From an uncultured Acidimicrobiales bacterium (GTDB taxonomy: Bacteria; Actinomycetota; Acidimicrobiia; Acidimicrobiales; SHLQ01), in NCBI GenBank assembly GCA_938038815.1, contig CALHTF010000068.1, positions 1 through 64,000 of the forward strand: a DNA stretch of 64,000 nucleotides, written 5' to 3'. Of this stretch, positions 46,047 through 55,402 are shown piece by piece (the first letter of the stretch is position 1; the number at the start of each line of letters is the position of its first letter). The translations under genes and the position numbers were made by a program. The notes under the pieces were generated by a model. That model was not told the origin of the DNA, searched no databases, and saw only the letters and a list, made by a program, of their open reading frames with translations.

Positions 46047-47209
46047 GGGTTACCTCGCCGCAGCTGGCGTACGGCATCGGGCAGCACGGAAAGCACGTGA
46101 TCGATTTCCGTGTCAGTGCTGGCTGCGCCGAGCGAGAGTCGTAGCGAACCAGCGGCGAGCGCCCGATCGACTCCCATCGCGGCGAGCACATGCGAAGGCT
46201 CTTGGGCGCCACTGGCACACGACGACGCCGCGGATCCGAACACCCCGTGGCGTTCCAGGAGAAAGAGCAACGCTTCAGATTCGATGCCTTCGAAACACAG
46301 ATGGGCACTGCCGGCAACCTTGTGGCTTCGGTCGCCATCGACCACGCCCGACTCGTGCACCCCGTCGAGTTCGGCCATCAGGCCGTCGACCAACCGGTCG
46401 CGCAATGCCCCAACTCGGGCGACCATCGCCGGGCGGTCGGCGCCGGCCTGTTCGAGCGCGGCGGCCAACGAGGCGATCCCCGCCACGTTCTGGGTGCCGC
46501 TGCGCCGCTCGCGTTCTTGGCCTCCGCCGACCAGAATCGGGTTGAGGGCGATGTCGCTTCGCAACACCAACGCGCCTACCCCTTGCGGGCCGCCAAACTT
46601 GTGGGCGCTGATCGACAGCAGGTCGGCTTTGGCGGCGTGAACCTTGGGGTCGAGCCAGCTCACGCCTTGGACCGCATCGGTGTGTAACAACGCGTCGGGG
46701 CAGATCTCGGCCATCACATTGGCTACCGCGTCGAGCGGTTGGATGACGCCGCTTTCGTTGTTGGCGAGCATCACCGATACCACCGCCACGCCGTGCTCGG
46801 TCGCCATCAGATCGGTGAGCACCGCGGCCAGATGGTCGAGATCGAGTACGCCGCGGGCGTCGACGCCCACGACCCCGCCACCCAACAACTCAACCGGGCC
46901 AAGAACCGCGTGATGCTCGATCGCTGAACAGACGGGCAAGCCACCGTGGGTGCCACCGGGTCCGGCGAGACCGAAGATCGCCAAATTGTCGGCTTCGGTG
47001 CCGCTACCGGTGAACACGACATTGCCGGGGTCGGTGCCGAACTCGGCCGCCACGATCTGGCGCGAGCGGTCGAGCACCTTGCGGGCGTCGCGGGCCAGCT
47101 TGTGAGCACCGGTCGGGTTGGCGGCCGAGGCCCGCATCTGTTGTTCCATCGCCTCAATCGCACAGGCGCGCATCGGCGTGCTCGCAGCGTGATCAAGGTA
47201 AGCGGTCAT
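46043..47209 (-). CDS. Cysteine desulfurase
   Basis: A 388-residue PLP enzyme of the NifS/IscS family that removes sulfur from cysteine as a persulfide. The N-terminal YLDHAASTPM, TSG/TGSGTEADNLAI, HTDAVQGV and the PLP-lysine motif SAHKFGGPQGVGAL are all visible. The mobile persulfide cysteine is probably in FGSAASSCASG near residue 335. Because it is coupled to mnmA, tRNA thiolation is its likeliest role; supplying Fe-S assembly is also possible. TACGCT ends 7 nt before the ATG, implying a leaderless mRNA. Confidence 0.96.
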   Translation of the reverse strand: MTAYLDHAASTPMRACAIEAMEQQMRASAANPTGAHKLARDARKVLDRSRQIVAAEFGTDPGNVVFTGSGTEADNLAIFGLAGPGGTHGGLPVCSAIEHHAVLGPVELLGGGVVGVDARGVLDLDHLAAVLTDLMATEHGVAVVSVMLANNESGVIQPLDAVANVMAEICPDALLHTDAVQGVSWLDPKVHAAKADLLSISAHKFGGPQGVGALVLRSDIALNPILVGGGQERERRSGTQNVAGIASLAAALEQAGADRPAMVARVGALRDRLVDGLMAELDGVHESGVVDGDRSHKVAGSAHLCFEGIESEALLFLLERHGVFGSAASSCASGAQEPSHVLAAMGVDRALAAGSLRLSLGAASTDTEIDHVLSVLPDAVRQLRRGNP

Positions 47210-47216
47210 ACCCTCA

Positions 47217-47222
47217 AGCGTA
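47217..47222 (-). promoter_or_regulatory. -10 box of the desulfurase-mnmA operon
   Basis: TACGCT on the minus strand ends 7 nt before the ATG at 47209. It lies 6 bp from the upstream RDD stop, so the operon may also receive read-through. Confidence 0.35.
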
Positions 47223-47227
47223 GAGCG

Positions 47228-48010
47228 CTAGGCGGGGCCTACGGGTACCGGCGGGGGTGGCACATGGCGCTGCTGGTAGCGGTCGGCAACACAGGCCAGG
47301 AACAGTTCGGGGTGAACGTTGGGCGGGATCTGATGCCCCATACGTTGGCTAATCGGGGTCGCCAACCGCTGGGCCATCGAGCCCCGCACGTCGGGCCGTA
47401 GTTCGGTGACCCGGGTCAGAAACGACCGGATCAACCGGTACTGGTCGGGGGTAACCGAACTCACGTCGAGCTGTGACGAATACCAGCCGTACCCCCGAAC
47501 CGCGTACGTGTACGCGGGCGCCACTTGGATTGCCTTGGCGTCTCGAATCACAAAGGTGCCGGCTGCCAGATCGCCGAGCCGTTGCCCACGCGTGGTGAGC
47601 AACACGCTCAACATACCGATGCCACCCAGCGAAACCAGGATGTCGGGAATCTGCAACACACTGCGCACCGCCGCCTGGCCAAATCGAACCGGCCCGCCGT
47701 CGAGGGTGACGACGCGAAGACCGACCGCCACCTTGCCTACGGTTCGGCCGGTTCGGGCTTCAGAGATTGCGGGATACCCAAACACCAAACAAAACCCCGA
47801 CACCAGAGCGAAGGCGAATCCGGCCCATTCGCTGATGGTGGCGAACAACACGCCAGCGATGGTGAGGGCGTAGGCCGCCGCGCCAAGGACCATCAGGTCG
47901 ATCAGTCGGGCGACCACCCGTGACCCGAGTCCAGCAATGTCGAAGTCGAGCAGCACGGCTTCGGGGGTGACGATGCCCCGCGTACCTCGTCCGTCGTTGC
48001 TAGCTGCCAT
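47228..48010 (-). CDS. RDD family membrane protein
   Basis: A 260-residue protein with an RDD domain (about 20-150). GLGSRVVARLIDLMVLGAAA carries the Arg-Asp pair, and two more hydrophobic segments follow with RTGRTVGKVAVGLRVV in between. The C-terminal 100 residues are soluble. RDD proteins are of uncertain function; some have been proposed as ion exchangers. The ATG at 48010 is chosen because AGGGAAG precedes it by 6 nt. It is divergent from the SpoIIM-like gene in a gene order common in actinobacteria. Confidence 0.9.
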   Translation of the reverse strand: MAASNDGRGTRGIVTPEAVLLDFDIAGLGSRVVARLIDLMVLGAAAYALTIAGVLFATISEWAGFAFALVSGFCLVFGYPAISEARTGRTVGKVAVGLRVVTLDGGPVRFGQAAVRSVLQIPDILVSLGGIGMLSVLLTTRGQRLGDLAAGTFVIRDAKAIQVAPAYTYAVRGYGWYSSQLDVSSVTPDQYRLIRSFLTRVTELRPDVRGSMAQRLATPISQRMGHQIPPNVHPELFLACVADRYQQRHVPPPPVPVGPA

Positions 48011-48070
48011 GGGTGACTTCCCTCCCACCACTCGACGCTACTGCTCGCTACGCTCGAACGGGAGGACTCG

Positions 48071-49093
48071 ATGGATATCGACAGGTACATCACGGCAAAC
48101 GAGCCTTCGTGGATCAGGCTGAACGAGCTCACCCACCAAGCGCGGACCAACATGAAGAAGATGTCGGCCGCCGAAATCGACGAATTGCTCGCCTTGTACC
48201 AGCAGACGTCGAGCCAACTCAGCTTTGCCCGTGGCGAGTATCGAGATGTTGCGCTCAACGCCCGACTCACCATGGCGGTCGCCTCGACCCGCAGCGTCAT
48301 CTACGGCACCCAGGCCCGAGGAACCCGTTCGTTGTTCGAGTTTTTCTCGATCCGGTTCCCGACCGCGGTGTGGTTTGCCCGCAAGAGCATCGTGATCGCC
48401 GCGTTGGTTACCATCCTGCCGGCGGTTGCCATGGGTGCCTGGCTGGCCAACGACGAAGAAGCACTCGACGCCGCAGCCCCCGAAGCCGCCCGGGCCGCCT
48501 ATGTCGACGAAGAGTTTGAGGCCTACTACTCAAGCGAGGAAGCGGGCGCCTTCTCGACCCGGGTATTGGTCAACAACATCTACGTCTCGTTCTTGGCGTT
48601 TAGCTCAGGCATCTTGTTGTGTATCCCGACGGTGTTCGTACTGGCGTTTAACGGCGCCAACGTCGGCGCGGCCGGCGGGCTGTTCCATGCCGTGGGCCAA
48701 GGATCAAAGTTCTGGGGACTCATACTCCCCCACGGGTTGCTTGAGGTTTCGTCGGTGATTATCGCCGGGGCCGCAGGGTTGCGGCTCGGCTGGTCGGTCA
48801 TCTCCCCTGGCGATCGAACCCGCGGCGCGGCGGTGACCGAAGAAGGGTCGCGTTCGACGGTGATCGTTCTGGGCCTGATGGTGGCGTTCATCGTCGCCGG
48901 GTTGATCGAAGGGTTCGTCACCCCGTCAAGCCTGCCGACCGCCATGCGGGTGGGCATCGGCGCTGCAGTGTTCCTGGTGTTTGTGGCCTACATCGTCACC
49001 CGGGGCATGACGGGCGAGCGGATGGGGCTGACCGGCCTGTTGCGCGAAGAGATCCCTGACGCCGACACGCTGGCCGCCCGACGCGCAAGCTAG
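48071..49093 (+). CDS. SpoIIM-like (stage II sporulation protein M family) membrane protein
   Basis: A 340-residue multi-pass membrane protein. A soluble helical N-terminal part (about 1-95, with NEPSWIRLNELTHQA) precedes about six transmembrane segments of the SpoIIM/DUF95 type. Family features include VWFARKSIVIAALVTILP, NNIYVSFLAFSSGILLCIPT and the PHGLLEVSSVIIAGAAGLRLG motif. In sporulating Firmicutes SpoIIM is part of an engulfment complex; in actinobacteria the RDD/SpoIIM/DUF58/MoxR grouping has no settled role. GGGAGGA stands 4 nt before the ATG. It is convergent with the DUF58 gene, 3 bp away. Confidence 0.92.
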   Translation: MDIDRYITANEPSWIRLNELTHQARTNMKKMSAAEIDELLALYQQTSSQLSFARGEYRDVALNARLTMAVASTRSVIYGTQARGTRSLFEFFSIRFPTAVWFARKSIVIAALVTILPAVAMGAWLANDEEALDAAAPEAARAAYVDEEFEAYYSSEEAGAFSTRVLVNNIYVSFLAFSSGILLCIPTVFVLAFNGANVGAAGGLFHAVGQGSKFWGLILPHGLLEVSSVIIAGAAGLRLGWSVISPGDRTRGAAVTEEGSRSTVIVLGLMVAFIVAGLIEGFVTPSSLPTAMRVGIGAAVFLVFVAYIVTRGMTGERMGLTGLLREEIPDADTLAARRAS

Positions 49094-49096
49094 CGA

Positions 49097-50407
49097 TTAC
49101 AGGCGGCCCGACGCCTTTATCTGGATGTAGGTGTCGGCGAGCTTGGGCGCCAGATCGCCCGGCGAGGCGTCGACCACAGTCGCCCCTACGCCACGGAGCA
49201 GCGCGATGGTGCGATCGCGCTGCTCGAGGGTCTTCACCGCGGCCACCTGCCGGTACACCTCGTGGGTTTCAACCGCTTGCTTACCGGCCCACTTTTCGAC
49301 CTCGGGATCACGAACCGTGGCGATGATCACCAGGTGGTTACGCGAGATCAGCGGCAAGGCCGGCAACAAGAACTCGGCCGCTGCGGCCTCGACCAACTCG
49401 GTGTGCACGACGATCATCGTGCGCCGTCGAAACTGCCCAAGGGCCGCGGCAAACGCACCGCGGTAGTCGCTCTCGACCAACGCCGGATCGAGGTCGTACA
49501 TCGCCTCGGTCACCCGCCCGAGCTGTGCTCGACCACGGTTTGGTTGCACCACGGCACGAACGTCGCGGTCGAACACCATCAGCCCACATTTGTCGCCCAG
49601 CCCGGTGGCCACGGTGGTCAGCGCCATCACCGCATCCATCGCATGCTCGACCCGGGGAACACCCTCGACCTTGCCGGCCATCACTCGGCCGTTGTCGAGC
49701 AAGTTGATGACGGTCTGGTTGAGTTCGGCCCGGTAGGTACGGGCGATCGCCGTGCCCGTGCGGGCGGTCGCCGCCCAATCGATCCGTCGGAACTCATCGT
49801 CGGGGGTGTACTCGCGAAGTTGATCGAATTCGGTGCCGCCGCCGCGCCCCTTGGCCGACCGCAGCCCAATCTCGAGCTGCTTGGCTTTGGCGACCCGAAT
49901 CTCGGCTTCGTTCTTGGACTTGAATCGTGGGAGCACCCGCAGCAGACGTGGCACCTCGCGGTTACGTTGGCGTTCGACCAACCCAAGCGGGCCTTGCATC
50001 CGCACCGCCATTTGAGAGATTCGAAACCGCCCGCGACGGGTCGGGGTCACCGTGTTGGTGACCGTCACCTCACCCTTGGGCGGAACTTCAACCTCGGCCC
50101 GACGGCTCGAGGCGTTGAGCGACGGAGCAAACTCATCGGCCACCGACACCTTCATCGTCCGGTTGGTCGGGTTCCGCAGCCGCCAGCGGATCGGCATGGT
50201 TTCGCCCAGCGGTAACGAGGGCGACATGTCGCGCTCGACGTCGAGATGTTCGGGGTCGACCGCCAAAAAGAAGTCGGCCAGCCCGGCCAGCAACACGATC
50301 CCGCCCAACACAAAGGTGGTCAATGGCTGCGCGAACGGCAGAACCATCGACAACACGCCGGCCGCCGCGAGGGCGATGCCGAGTCGGGCGGTGGGAATGG
50401 GAAACAT
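49097..50407 (-). CDS. DUF58 domain protein (MoxR-associated)
   Basis: A 436-residue protein. Two transmembrane helices (about 8-50) are followed by an immunoglobulin-like stretch and the DUF58 region: LRSAKGRGGGTEFDQLREYTPDDEFRRIDWAATARTG, cited here by its key parts only. A von Willebrand-A-like fold follows. Such proteins accompany MoxR AAA ATPases and may act as their adaptor or substrate. The ATG at 50407 is used because it overlaps the moxR stop by one base (TGATG) and gives a hydrophobic N terminus; an upstream extension would lie inside moxR. It is the last gene of a five-gene operon. Confidence 0.93.
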   Translation of the reverse strand: MFPIPTARLGIALAAAGVLSMVLPFAQPLTTFVLGGIVLLAGLADFFLAVDPEHLDVERDMSPSLPLGETMPIRWRLRNPTNRTMKVSVADEFAPSLNASSRRAEVEVPPKGEVTVTNTVTPTRRGRFRISQMAVRMQGPLGLVERQRNREVPRLLRVLPRFKSKNEAEIRVAKAKQLEIGLRSAKGRGGGTEFDQLREYTPDDEFRRIDWAATARTGTAIARTYRAELNQTVINLLDNGRVMAGKVEGVPRVEHAMDAVMALTTVATGLGDKCGLMVFDRDVRAVVQPNRGRAQLGRVTEAMYDLDPALVESDYRGAFAAALGQFRRRTMIVVHTELVEAAAAEFLLPALPLISRNHLVIIATVRDPEVEKWAGKQAVETHEVYRQVAAVKTLEQRDRTIALLRGVGATVVDASPGDLAPKLADTYIQIKASGRL

Positions 50408-51540
50408 CAGGTCGGTGCGGGAACCGTGGCCAGAATGCCGTCGAGTACCGCGTCGGCGGTTACCCCTTCGAAGTCGAGTTCGGCGCGCATCTGCACCCGA
50501 TGCCGGAAGGTCGGCTTCACCACGGCCTTTACTTCGTCGGGCGTCACGAACTGGCGACCCGCAAGCCACGCCCAAGCCTTCGAGGCGTGCATCAGGGCCG
50601 CCGCACCACGGGGCGAGACACCTAGCGACAGCGACGGCGACTCGCGAGTCGCTCGGGTCAGCGCCACCATGTAGGCAAGGACCCGCTCGTCGACGTTCAT
50701 GGCGTGCACTTCGGCGCGGGCCAGAGCCAGATGTTCGGCGGTCGCCACCTGGCGAACCCCCGACTGCTTCACGGCGTGGGGATCCATACCGCGGTCGTGG
50801 CGGCGCAGCACCTCGAGCTCTTGGTCGGCGCTCGGGTATCCCACCTGCAACTTGAACAAGAACCGGTCGAGCTGCGCTTCGGGAAGTGGATAGGTACCGT
50901 CGTATTCGACCGGGTTTTGGGTGGCGACCACGATGAACGGGTCGGGCAGTGGGCGGGTCTCGCCACCGGTCGAAACCTGGCGCTCTTCCATAACCTCCAG
51001 CATTGCGGCCTGGGTTTTTGGTGGCGTCCGGTTGATCTCGTCGGCCAGCAACAGGTTGGTGAAGACCGGTCCGTGCCGGAAGCTGAACTCGCCCTTGCCC
51101 TGCTCGTAGATCATCTGGCCAATCACGTCCGATGGCATGAGGTCGGGGGTGAATTGCAGCCGGGTGAAATCGATCGACAACGACGCCGCCATCGACTTGG
51201 CCAACAAGGTTTTGGCCACCCCGGGAACCCCTTCGAGTAACACGTGACCGCGCACCAACAGGGCGGCGATGAGGCCCGACAGGACACCTTCTTGGCCAAC
51301 GACTACCTTGCCGACTTCGTCGCGCAGGTCGACAAATGGTTGACGGGTGTTGCTTTCGCCATACACCGGCTGCGGTGCCTGATTGATGGGAGCTGCCGCC
51401 TCGCCCACTCGTTCGGCCGCCGCGGCAGGTGCCGGTGCTGGCTGGGGAGTCTGGGGAGGCGGCGCAGACTGGTTTGACTGGTCTGGCTGGGCCGGTTCCG
51501 GTTGTTGAGGTGGCGGTGGTGGAAGTTCTGAATCGGACAT
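50407..51540 (-). CDS. MoxR family AAA+ ATPase
   Basis: A 377-residue ATPase. A Pro/Gln/Ala-rich N-terminal tail (about 1-65) precedes the AAA+ core. Walker A is [15 protein letters not shown], Walker [25 protein letters not shown], and sensor 1 [26 protein letters not shown] (only key residues matter). The lid domain follows. MoxR ATPases act as chaperones maturing enzymes or assemblies together with VWA/DUF58 partners, which here is the next gene. The disordered N-terminal tail is unusually long for the family. An SD-like stretch is not obvious. Confidence 0.95.
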   Translation of the reverse strand: MSDSELPPPPPQQPEPAQPDQSNQSAPPPQTPQPAPAPAAAAERVGEAAAPINQAPQPVYGESNTRQPFVDLRDEVGKVVVGQEGVLSGLIAALLVRGHVLLEGVPGVAKTLLAKSMAASLSIDFTRLQFTPDLMPSDVIGQMIYEQGKGEFSFRHGPVFTNLLLADEINRTPPKTQAAMLEVMEERQVSTGGETRPLPDPFIVVATQNPVEYDGTYPLPEAQLDRFLFKLQVGYPSADQELEVLRRHDRGMDPHAVKQSGVRQVATAEHLALARAEVHAMNVDERVLAYMVALTRATRESPSLSLGVSPRGAAALMHASKAWAWLAGRQFVTPDEVKAVVKPTFRHRVQMRAELDFEGVTADAVLDGILATVPAPT

Positions 51541-51582
51541 GGTCTTTTCTCTGGTCTGGTTACTGGTTGTTCGGCTAGTGGC

Positions 51583-52731
51583 TTACGGATTGAGCGCGGG
51601 GCCGAGCACGGCCCGCTTGAGTTGGTCAAGGTCGGCGGCGAGGGCGGCGAGATCGTCTTCGCTGTTCACCCCGCCGGGCGACAACAACCGCTCAACCTGA
51701 CCCGGTTGCTGGCCTGCCCGGGCGGCCACCTGGGCAACCACCTGGTCGCGGGCCGCATTGACGGGCATGTGCAGGGCGCGGGCCAGATCGCGCGACACCT
51801 GGGCCTTGAGCGTCTCGGCCGAATCCACGAACGTCCTCGACTGCTCAAGCATGTGTCCGGTGGCGAGCACCAGCTCCGAACCGGCAATCTCGACCAGCTG
51901 GGGTTCCTGCACCGGTCGACCGTGGCGGGGCACTCGACCCAGCGCATACAAAACGAAGCCGAGCGAGGCGAGGGCGATCCCCCACCGAACCCCCGACGGG
52001 ATGAGGTCGGTGAGGCTGCGAATCGGGTCGGCGATGTTGGTCGGGCCGGTCAGCACGACCAGGTTGGTGTCGTTGGTCGGCGCCAGTAACGCAACGGCCA
52101 AGGCTCCGTGATCGGCTAGGCCGATGAACTCGTTCTCCCAATGGTCGCGGGTGCCGGTGTAGACGATGGTTCCTTCGCCGCTGTCGGCCTTCACCACCAG
52201 TGCTGTTCCACCGTCGCCGAAACAGAACTGTCGATTGGCCGAAACTTGGAGCGGGGTGGCGTCGATATCGGGATCGAGTTCGTCGATCTCGGCCAACGCC
52301 GCGATATCGCACTGGAATCCGGGAATGCCGTTGCCCGACAACTCGCCCGGCAAAAACGAACTGCTCGGGTCGGCAACCACCAAGGTTCCGCCCTCGTCGA
52401 CCCACTCGCGAATCGCCAACTGCGACTCGAAGTATTGGTCGACCAAGTCGGCGTCGCCGCTTTGGTACCGGTCGACCAGGATCAGCGCGATGTCGTCGTC
52501 GGCGCTCGGAATGCCCTTGCGGATATCGACATCGGCGCCGGCCCGCTCCAGAATGCGCATCATGGCTTGGGTCCCGTTCTCGCTGATGCTGAACGGATCG
52601 TACGGCGATCCGTCGGACTGGTTTCGGCCAATCAGCCCCACCAACAGGGCGATCACCGCAATTGCCACGACCCACAGCATGGTGGTGCCGCGTCCACTCT
52701 TGTTGCCGGCGCTCGAGGCGTTGGCCGTCAT
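51583..52731 (-). CDS. DUF4350 domain membrane protein
   Basis: A 382-residue protein. One N-terminal transmembrane helix (about 17-37), an extracytoplasmic DUF4350 region (about 45-235, beginning YDPFSISENGTQAMMRILERAG), and a second transmembrane helix (about 255-275) are visible. A cytoplasmic helical tail (about 285-382) follows. The DUF4350 fold resembles a glutamine-amidotransferase-like domain without an evident catalytic triad. Members are regularly encoded with MoxR and DUF58 partners, as here. Its start overlaps the DUF4129 stop by 4 bp. Confidence 0.87.
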   Translation of the reverse strand: MTANASSAGNKSGRGTTMLWVVAIAVIALLVGLIGRNQSDGSPYDPFSISENGTQAMMRILERAGADVDIRKGIPSADDDIALILVDRYQSGDADLVDQYFESQLAIREWVDEGGTLVVADPSSSFLPGELSGNGIPGFQCDIAALAEIDELDPDIDATPLQVSANRQFCFGDGGTALVVKADSGEGTIVYTGTRDHWENEFIGLADHGALAVALLAPTNDTNLVVLTGPTNIADPIRSLTDLIPSGVRWGIALASLGFVLYALGRVPRHGRPVQEPQLVEIAGSELVLATGHMLEQSRTFVDSAETLKAQVSRDLARALHMPVNAARDQVVAQVAARAGQQPGQVERLLSPGGVNSEDDLAALAADLDQLKRAVLGPALNP

Positions 52732-53375
52732 GTCGTCACCCGGCTGCCCTTGGCTATCTTGGGCAACTCATCGGCCCGGGCCGCCATGACGGCAACGCTC
52801 GCCGGATTGGTGTCGAATTGCCCGTACCAAACCCGTTCGAAGTCCCGAGTCGCGTCGTCGAAGTCCTCGGCGATCGCCGGCAGCTTCGCCGACACCGCGC
52901 GGTTGTACTCGCCGGTGGTTCGGCCAGGCGGGTTCTCGATCAGATGCATCTCGACCAACTGAGCCACCAGAAGGCGGTAGCGGGCCCGCAATGCCTCACG
53001 CCACTCGCCCGCCGCTTCGAACTCTTCCGCGGCTTTACGCAAGTCGGCCGGGCGCATCCAGGGCGAGATATCGATCACCGGCTTGTCGGGCGACATCTCG
53101 GGTTTCGGGAACCGGTCGCGCAGCAGTCGCCAGATCAGCCATACCAGCGCAACCGCCGCGAGCACCAAGAACAGATAGGCGATCACCCGGCCGGTCGCTC
53201 CCCCACCACCGATGTTCAGAAACGGTTGAATGAGGCTGTCGATCCGGTCGCTGACCCATTCGCCGATACGTTCGAGAATCGTGGGCTCGTAGTTGAAATC
53301 GGGCGACCGCAACACCTCATCGGTAATCTCGCCGGCATCATCAGCGTTGGTTTCGGAGACGGGAAGATCGCTCAC
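52728..53375 (-). CDS. DUF4129 domain membrane protein
   Basis: A 215-residue protein with one transmembrane helix (about 63-83) and a cytoplasmic C-terminal DUF4129 domain. The domain has LRKAAEEFEAAGEWREALRARYRLLVAQL and a terminal WYGQFDTN, a tetratricopeptide-like helical pattern often seen beside transglutaminase or MoxR modules. It overlaps both neighbours by 4 bp (ATGA), so it is stoichiometrically coupled to DUF4350 and the upstream membrane protein. Confidence 0.88.
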   Translation of the reverse strand: MSDLPVSETNADDAGEITDEVLRSPDFNYEPTILERIGEWVSDRIDSLIQPFLNIGGGGATGRVIAYLFLVLAAVALVWLIWRLLRDRFPKPEMSPDKPVIDISPWMRPADLRKAAEEFEAAGEWREALRARYRLLVAQLVEMHLIENPPGRTTGEYNRAVSAKLPAIAEDFDDATRDFERVWYGQFDTNPASVAVMAARADELPKIAKGSRVTT

Positions 53376-54319
53376 CGCAGCTTCGCCCCCGAAACGTGTT
53401 CGAGAGCTTCCATCTCAAGATCGAGGCCTTCTCGGCGGATGCGGAGGTCGAAGTACAACAGCAGGGTTGTTCCGGCGGTCGCGCCGGTCGACAGCACCGC
53501 GGCGAGCATCGAGCCAACGCCCACGACAATCCAGCCGTAGGACCCAAAGAGGCTACTCAGCAGCGTCGGCACGACACCCAGGCTGGTGTTGATCACATTC
53601 ACGATCACGATGGTCGAAAAGACCATGGTGGCCACCCGGCCAAGCGCGCCCGATACCAACGTTTTCGAACGCCGCATCGCGCCCCAGGGCTTTTCACCCT
53701 CGATCGCCATCACCGGAATCGTGAACACCAGGGCGAACACGGCAAAGATCCCCGGCAGGATCGCCATGATGAATCCGATCAGTTCAAGCACGTGCACCAG
53801 GAGCCAGGCCAAGGGCCACTGCCACCAACGCTTTGCCAGGATCCCCAACACTTCGCGAACCGAGTAGTCGCGGCCCGAGTGCCATGCCGCGACCAGCGTC
53901 GAGAGGGCGGCCGACACCAACACCAGCGACATGCCGGGCAAAACCATCGCCGCCGCAGTGACGCTTGGGCTCGACCCGCCGAGTGCACCGAAGTCGCCGC
54001 TCGAGTTCAGGCCCCGTTCGAAGGCCGCCCATGGTCCTCCATCGGCGAAGATGTCGCGCTGCAGGTAGGCCACGAACAGGTTTACCGGCAGAACCGCCAA
54101 GCAGATCAGGGCGAGCACCTTGCCCGGCTGAGATCGCATGATCGTGAACGAGCCGTCGATGATCTCCAAGATCGAGTGGGGTTCGAGCTCGAGCGGCACT
54201 TGCGGAGCGGCCCGTTCTCCGTCGAGCGCCGCTACCTCGGCCGCCGAACCAAGAACGATGTCGGCGCCGCGGGTCGGTTGCGGTGCGCTCGATTCAGGAG
54301 CCGCCCACAATTCGCTCAC
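53372..54319 (-). CDS. Polytopic membrane protein, first gene of the MoxR operon
   Basis: A 315-residue protein with about six transmembrane segments after a cytoplasmic N terminus of about 60 residues. It recalls the glycerophosphoryl-diester-phosphodiesterase membrane-domain family: PHSILEIIDGSFTIMRSQPGKVLALI near the start, and VMAIEGEKPWGAMRRSKTLVSGALGRV in the middle are characteristic segments. No catalytic site is visible. The start is GTG. It opens the five-gene operon with overlaps to DUF4129, and diverges from the methyltransferase gene. Confidence 0.82.
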   Translation of the reverse strand: MSELWAAPESSAPQPTRGADIVLGSAAEVAALDGERAAPQVPLELEPHSILEIIDGSFTIMRSQPGKVLALICLAVLPVNLFVAYLQRDIFADGGPWAAFERGLNSSGDFGALGGSSPSVTAAAMVLPGMSLVLVSAALSTLVAAWHSGRDYSVREVLGILAKRWWQWPLAWLLVHVLELIGFIMAILPGIFAVFALVFTIPVMAIEGEKPWGAMRRSKTLVSGALGRVATMVFSTIVIVNVINTSLGVVPTLLSSLFGSYGWIVVGVGSMLAAVLSTGATAGTTLLLYFDLRIRREGLDLEMEALEHVSGAKLR

Positions 54320-54381
54320 GATTTACGCCACCGAGGATGATCCTCCACCAATTCATCATGGCCTAGCGCGAGACTCACCGC

Positions 54382-55167
54382 GTGGATCAAAGCCAAAGCG
54401 AGCAGCCGAGTGAGTTCGAGCCCAGCACCTACGGACACTCGTTCGCCGACGTATACGACAGCTGGTACCCCGACAACCCCGACACGGCCGCAACGGTCGA
54501 GTTCCTTCTGGCCTTAGCTCCCGCGTCGTCGTCCGCCGACGAGCGTCCGCTGGCGATCGAACTAGGTGTCGGTACGGGCCGCCTCGCATTACCCCTGGTT
54601 CGCCGGGGCCTGCGGGTTCGTGGACTCGACTCATCTCCCGAGATGCTGGCCCAGCTACAGGACAAACCCGAGGGCAATCTTGTCGAGGTTCTGATGGGCG
54701 ACATGGCCGCCACACCGCTGGGCGAACCCGGCGAGGCCGACCTGGTTTTCGTGGCCTTCAACACGCTGTTTAACGTCACGACCGCCGACGCTCAGCAGGC
54801 CTGCTTTCACCATGTTGCGTCGGTACTCAAACCAGGCGCCCCGTTTCTGGTCGAGGCCTTTGTTCCACCCTCGCCCGACCTGTTGCCCTCGACGGGCCTG
54901 TCGACCCGAACCGTGGGGTTCGACTGTGTGGTGCTCACCTCAACCGAAACCAACCGGGAGTCCCAGACCATCACCGGCCAGCACATCGAGATAACCGAAG
55001 CCGGCACCCGGCTTCGGCCGTGGCGACTTCGGTATTGCAGCGTCGCCGAACTCGATGCCATGGCGACCAAGGCCGGACTTGAGCTCGATGGCCGGGTGAG
55101 CGACTGGAACGCCAGCCCGTTCGATCAGCACAGCACGGCCCACGTCAGCACGTACCGCAAGAGCTAA
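54382..55167 (+). CDS. SAM-dependent methyltransferase
   Basis: A 261-residue class I methyltransferase. The SAM motif I is AIELGVGTGRLALPLVRRG (about residues 55-73), followed by the acidic end of strand 2 in VRGLDSSPEMLAQL and motif II/III residues VLMGDMAATPL and ADLVFVAFNTLFNV. The substrate-side C-terminal half is beta-rich and typical of small-molecule methyltransferases. The substrate is unknown. The start is GTG, with GAGACT ending 6 nt upstream; no SD is seen, so it may be leaderless. It is divergent from the MoxR operon. Confidence 0.92.
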   Translation: MDQSQSEQPSEFEPSTYGHSFADVYDSWYPDNPDTAATVEFLLALAPASSSADERPLAIELGVGTGRLALPLVRRGLRVRGLDSSPEMLAQLQDKPEGNLVEVLMGDMAATPLGEPGEADLVFVAFNTLFNVTTADAQQACFHHVASVLKPGAPFLVEAFVPPSPDLLPSTGLSTRTVGFDCVVLTSTETNRESQTITGQHIEITEAGTRLRPWRLRYCSVAELDAMATKAGLELDGRVSDWNASPFDQHSTAHVSTYRKS

Positions 55168-55402
55168 CGAGAAAGAAACCTGTCAGAAACACCGTTTTTG
55201 GCCGGCTTTGACCGTACGTTCGGGAATGATTTGGGGAAAATTGCCGCGAAATCGAGCTTTTTCGAAGAAATATCCCACCCAACCCAGCACGGAACAACTG
55301 GGTGTGCTATGGTTGTCAAATCACGTCGTCGCTCTGGCCCCCAGCCAGGGCGATTTCTTCGTTTTACCCCCGGAAATTTCGGGAAGGGGGTGGCTGGGCG
55401 GG

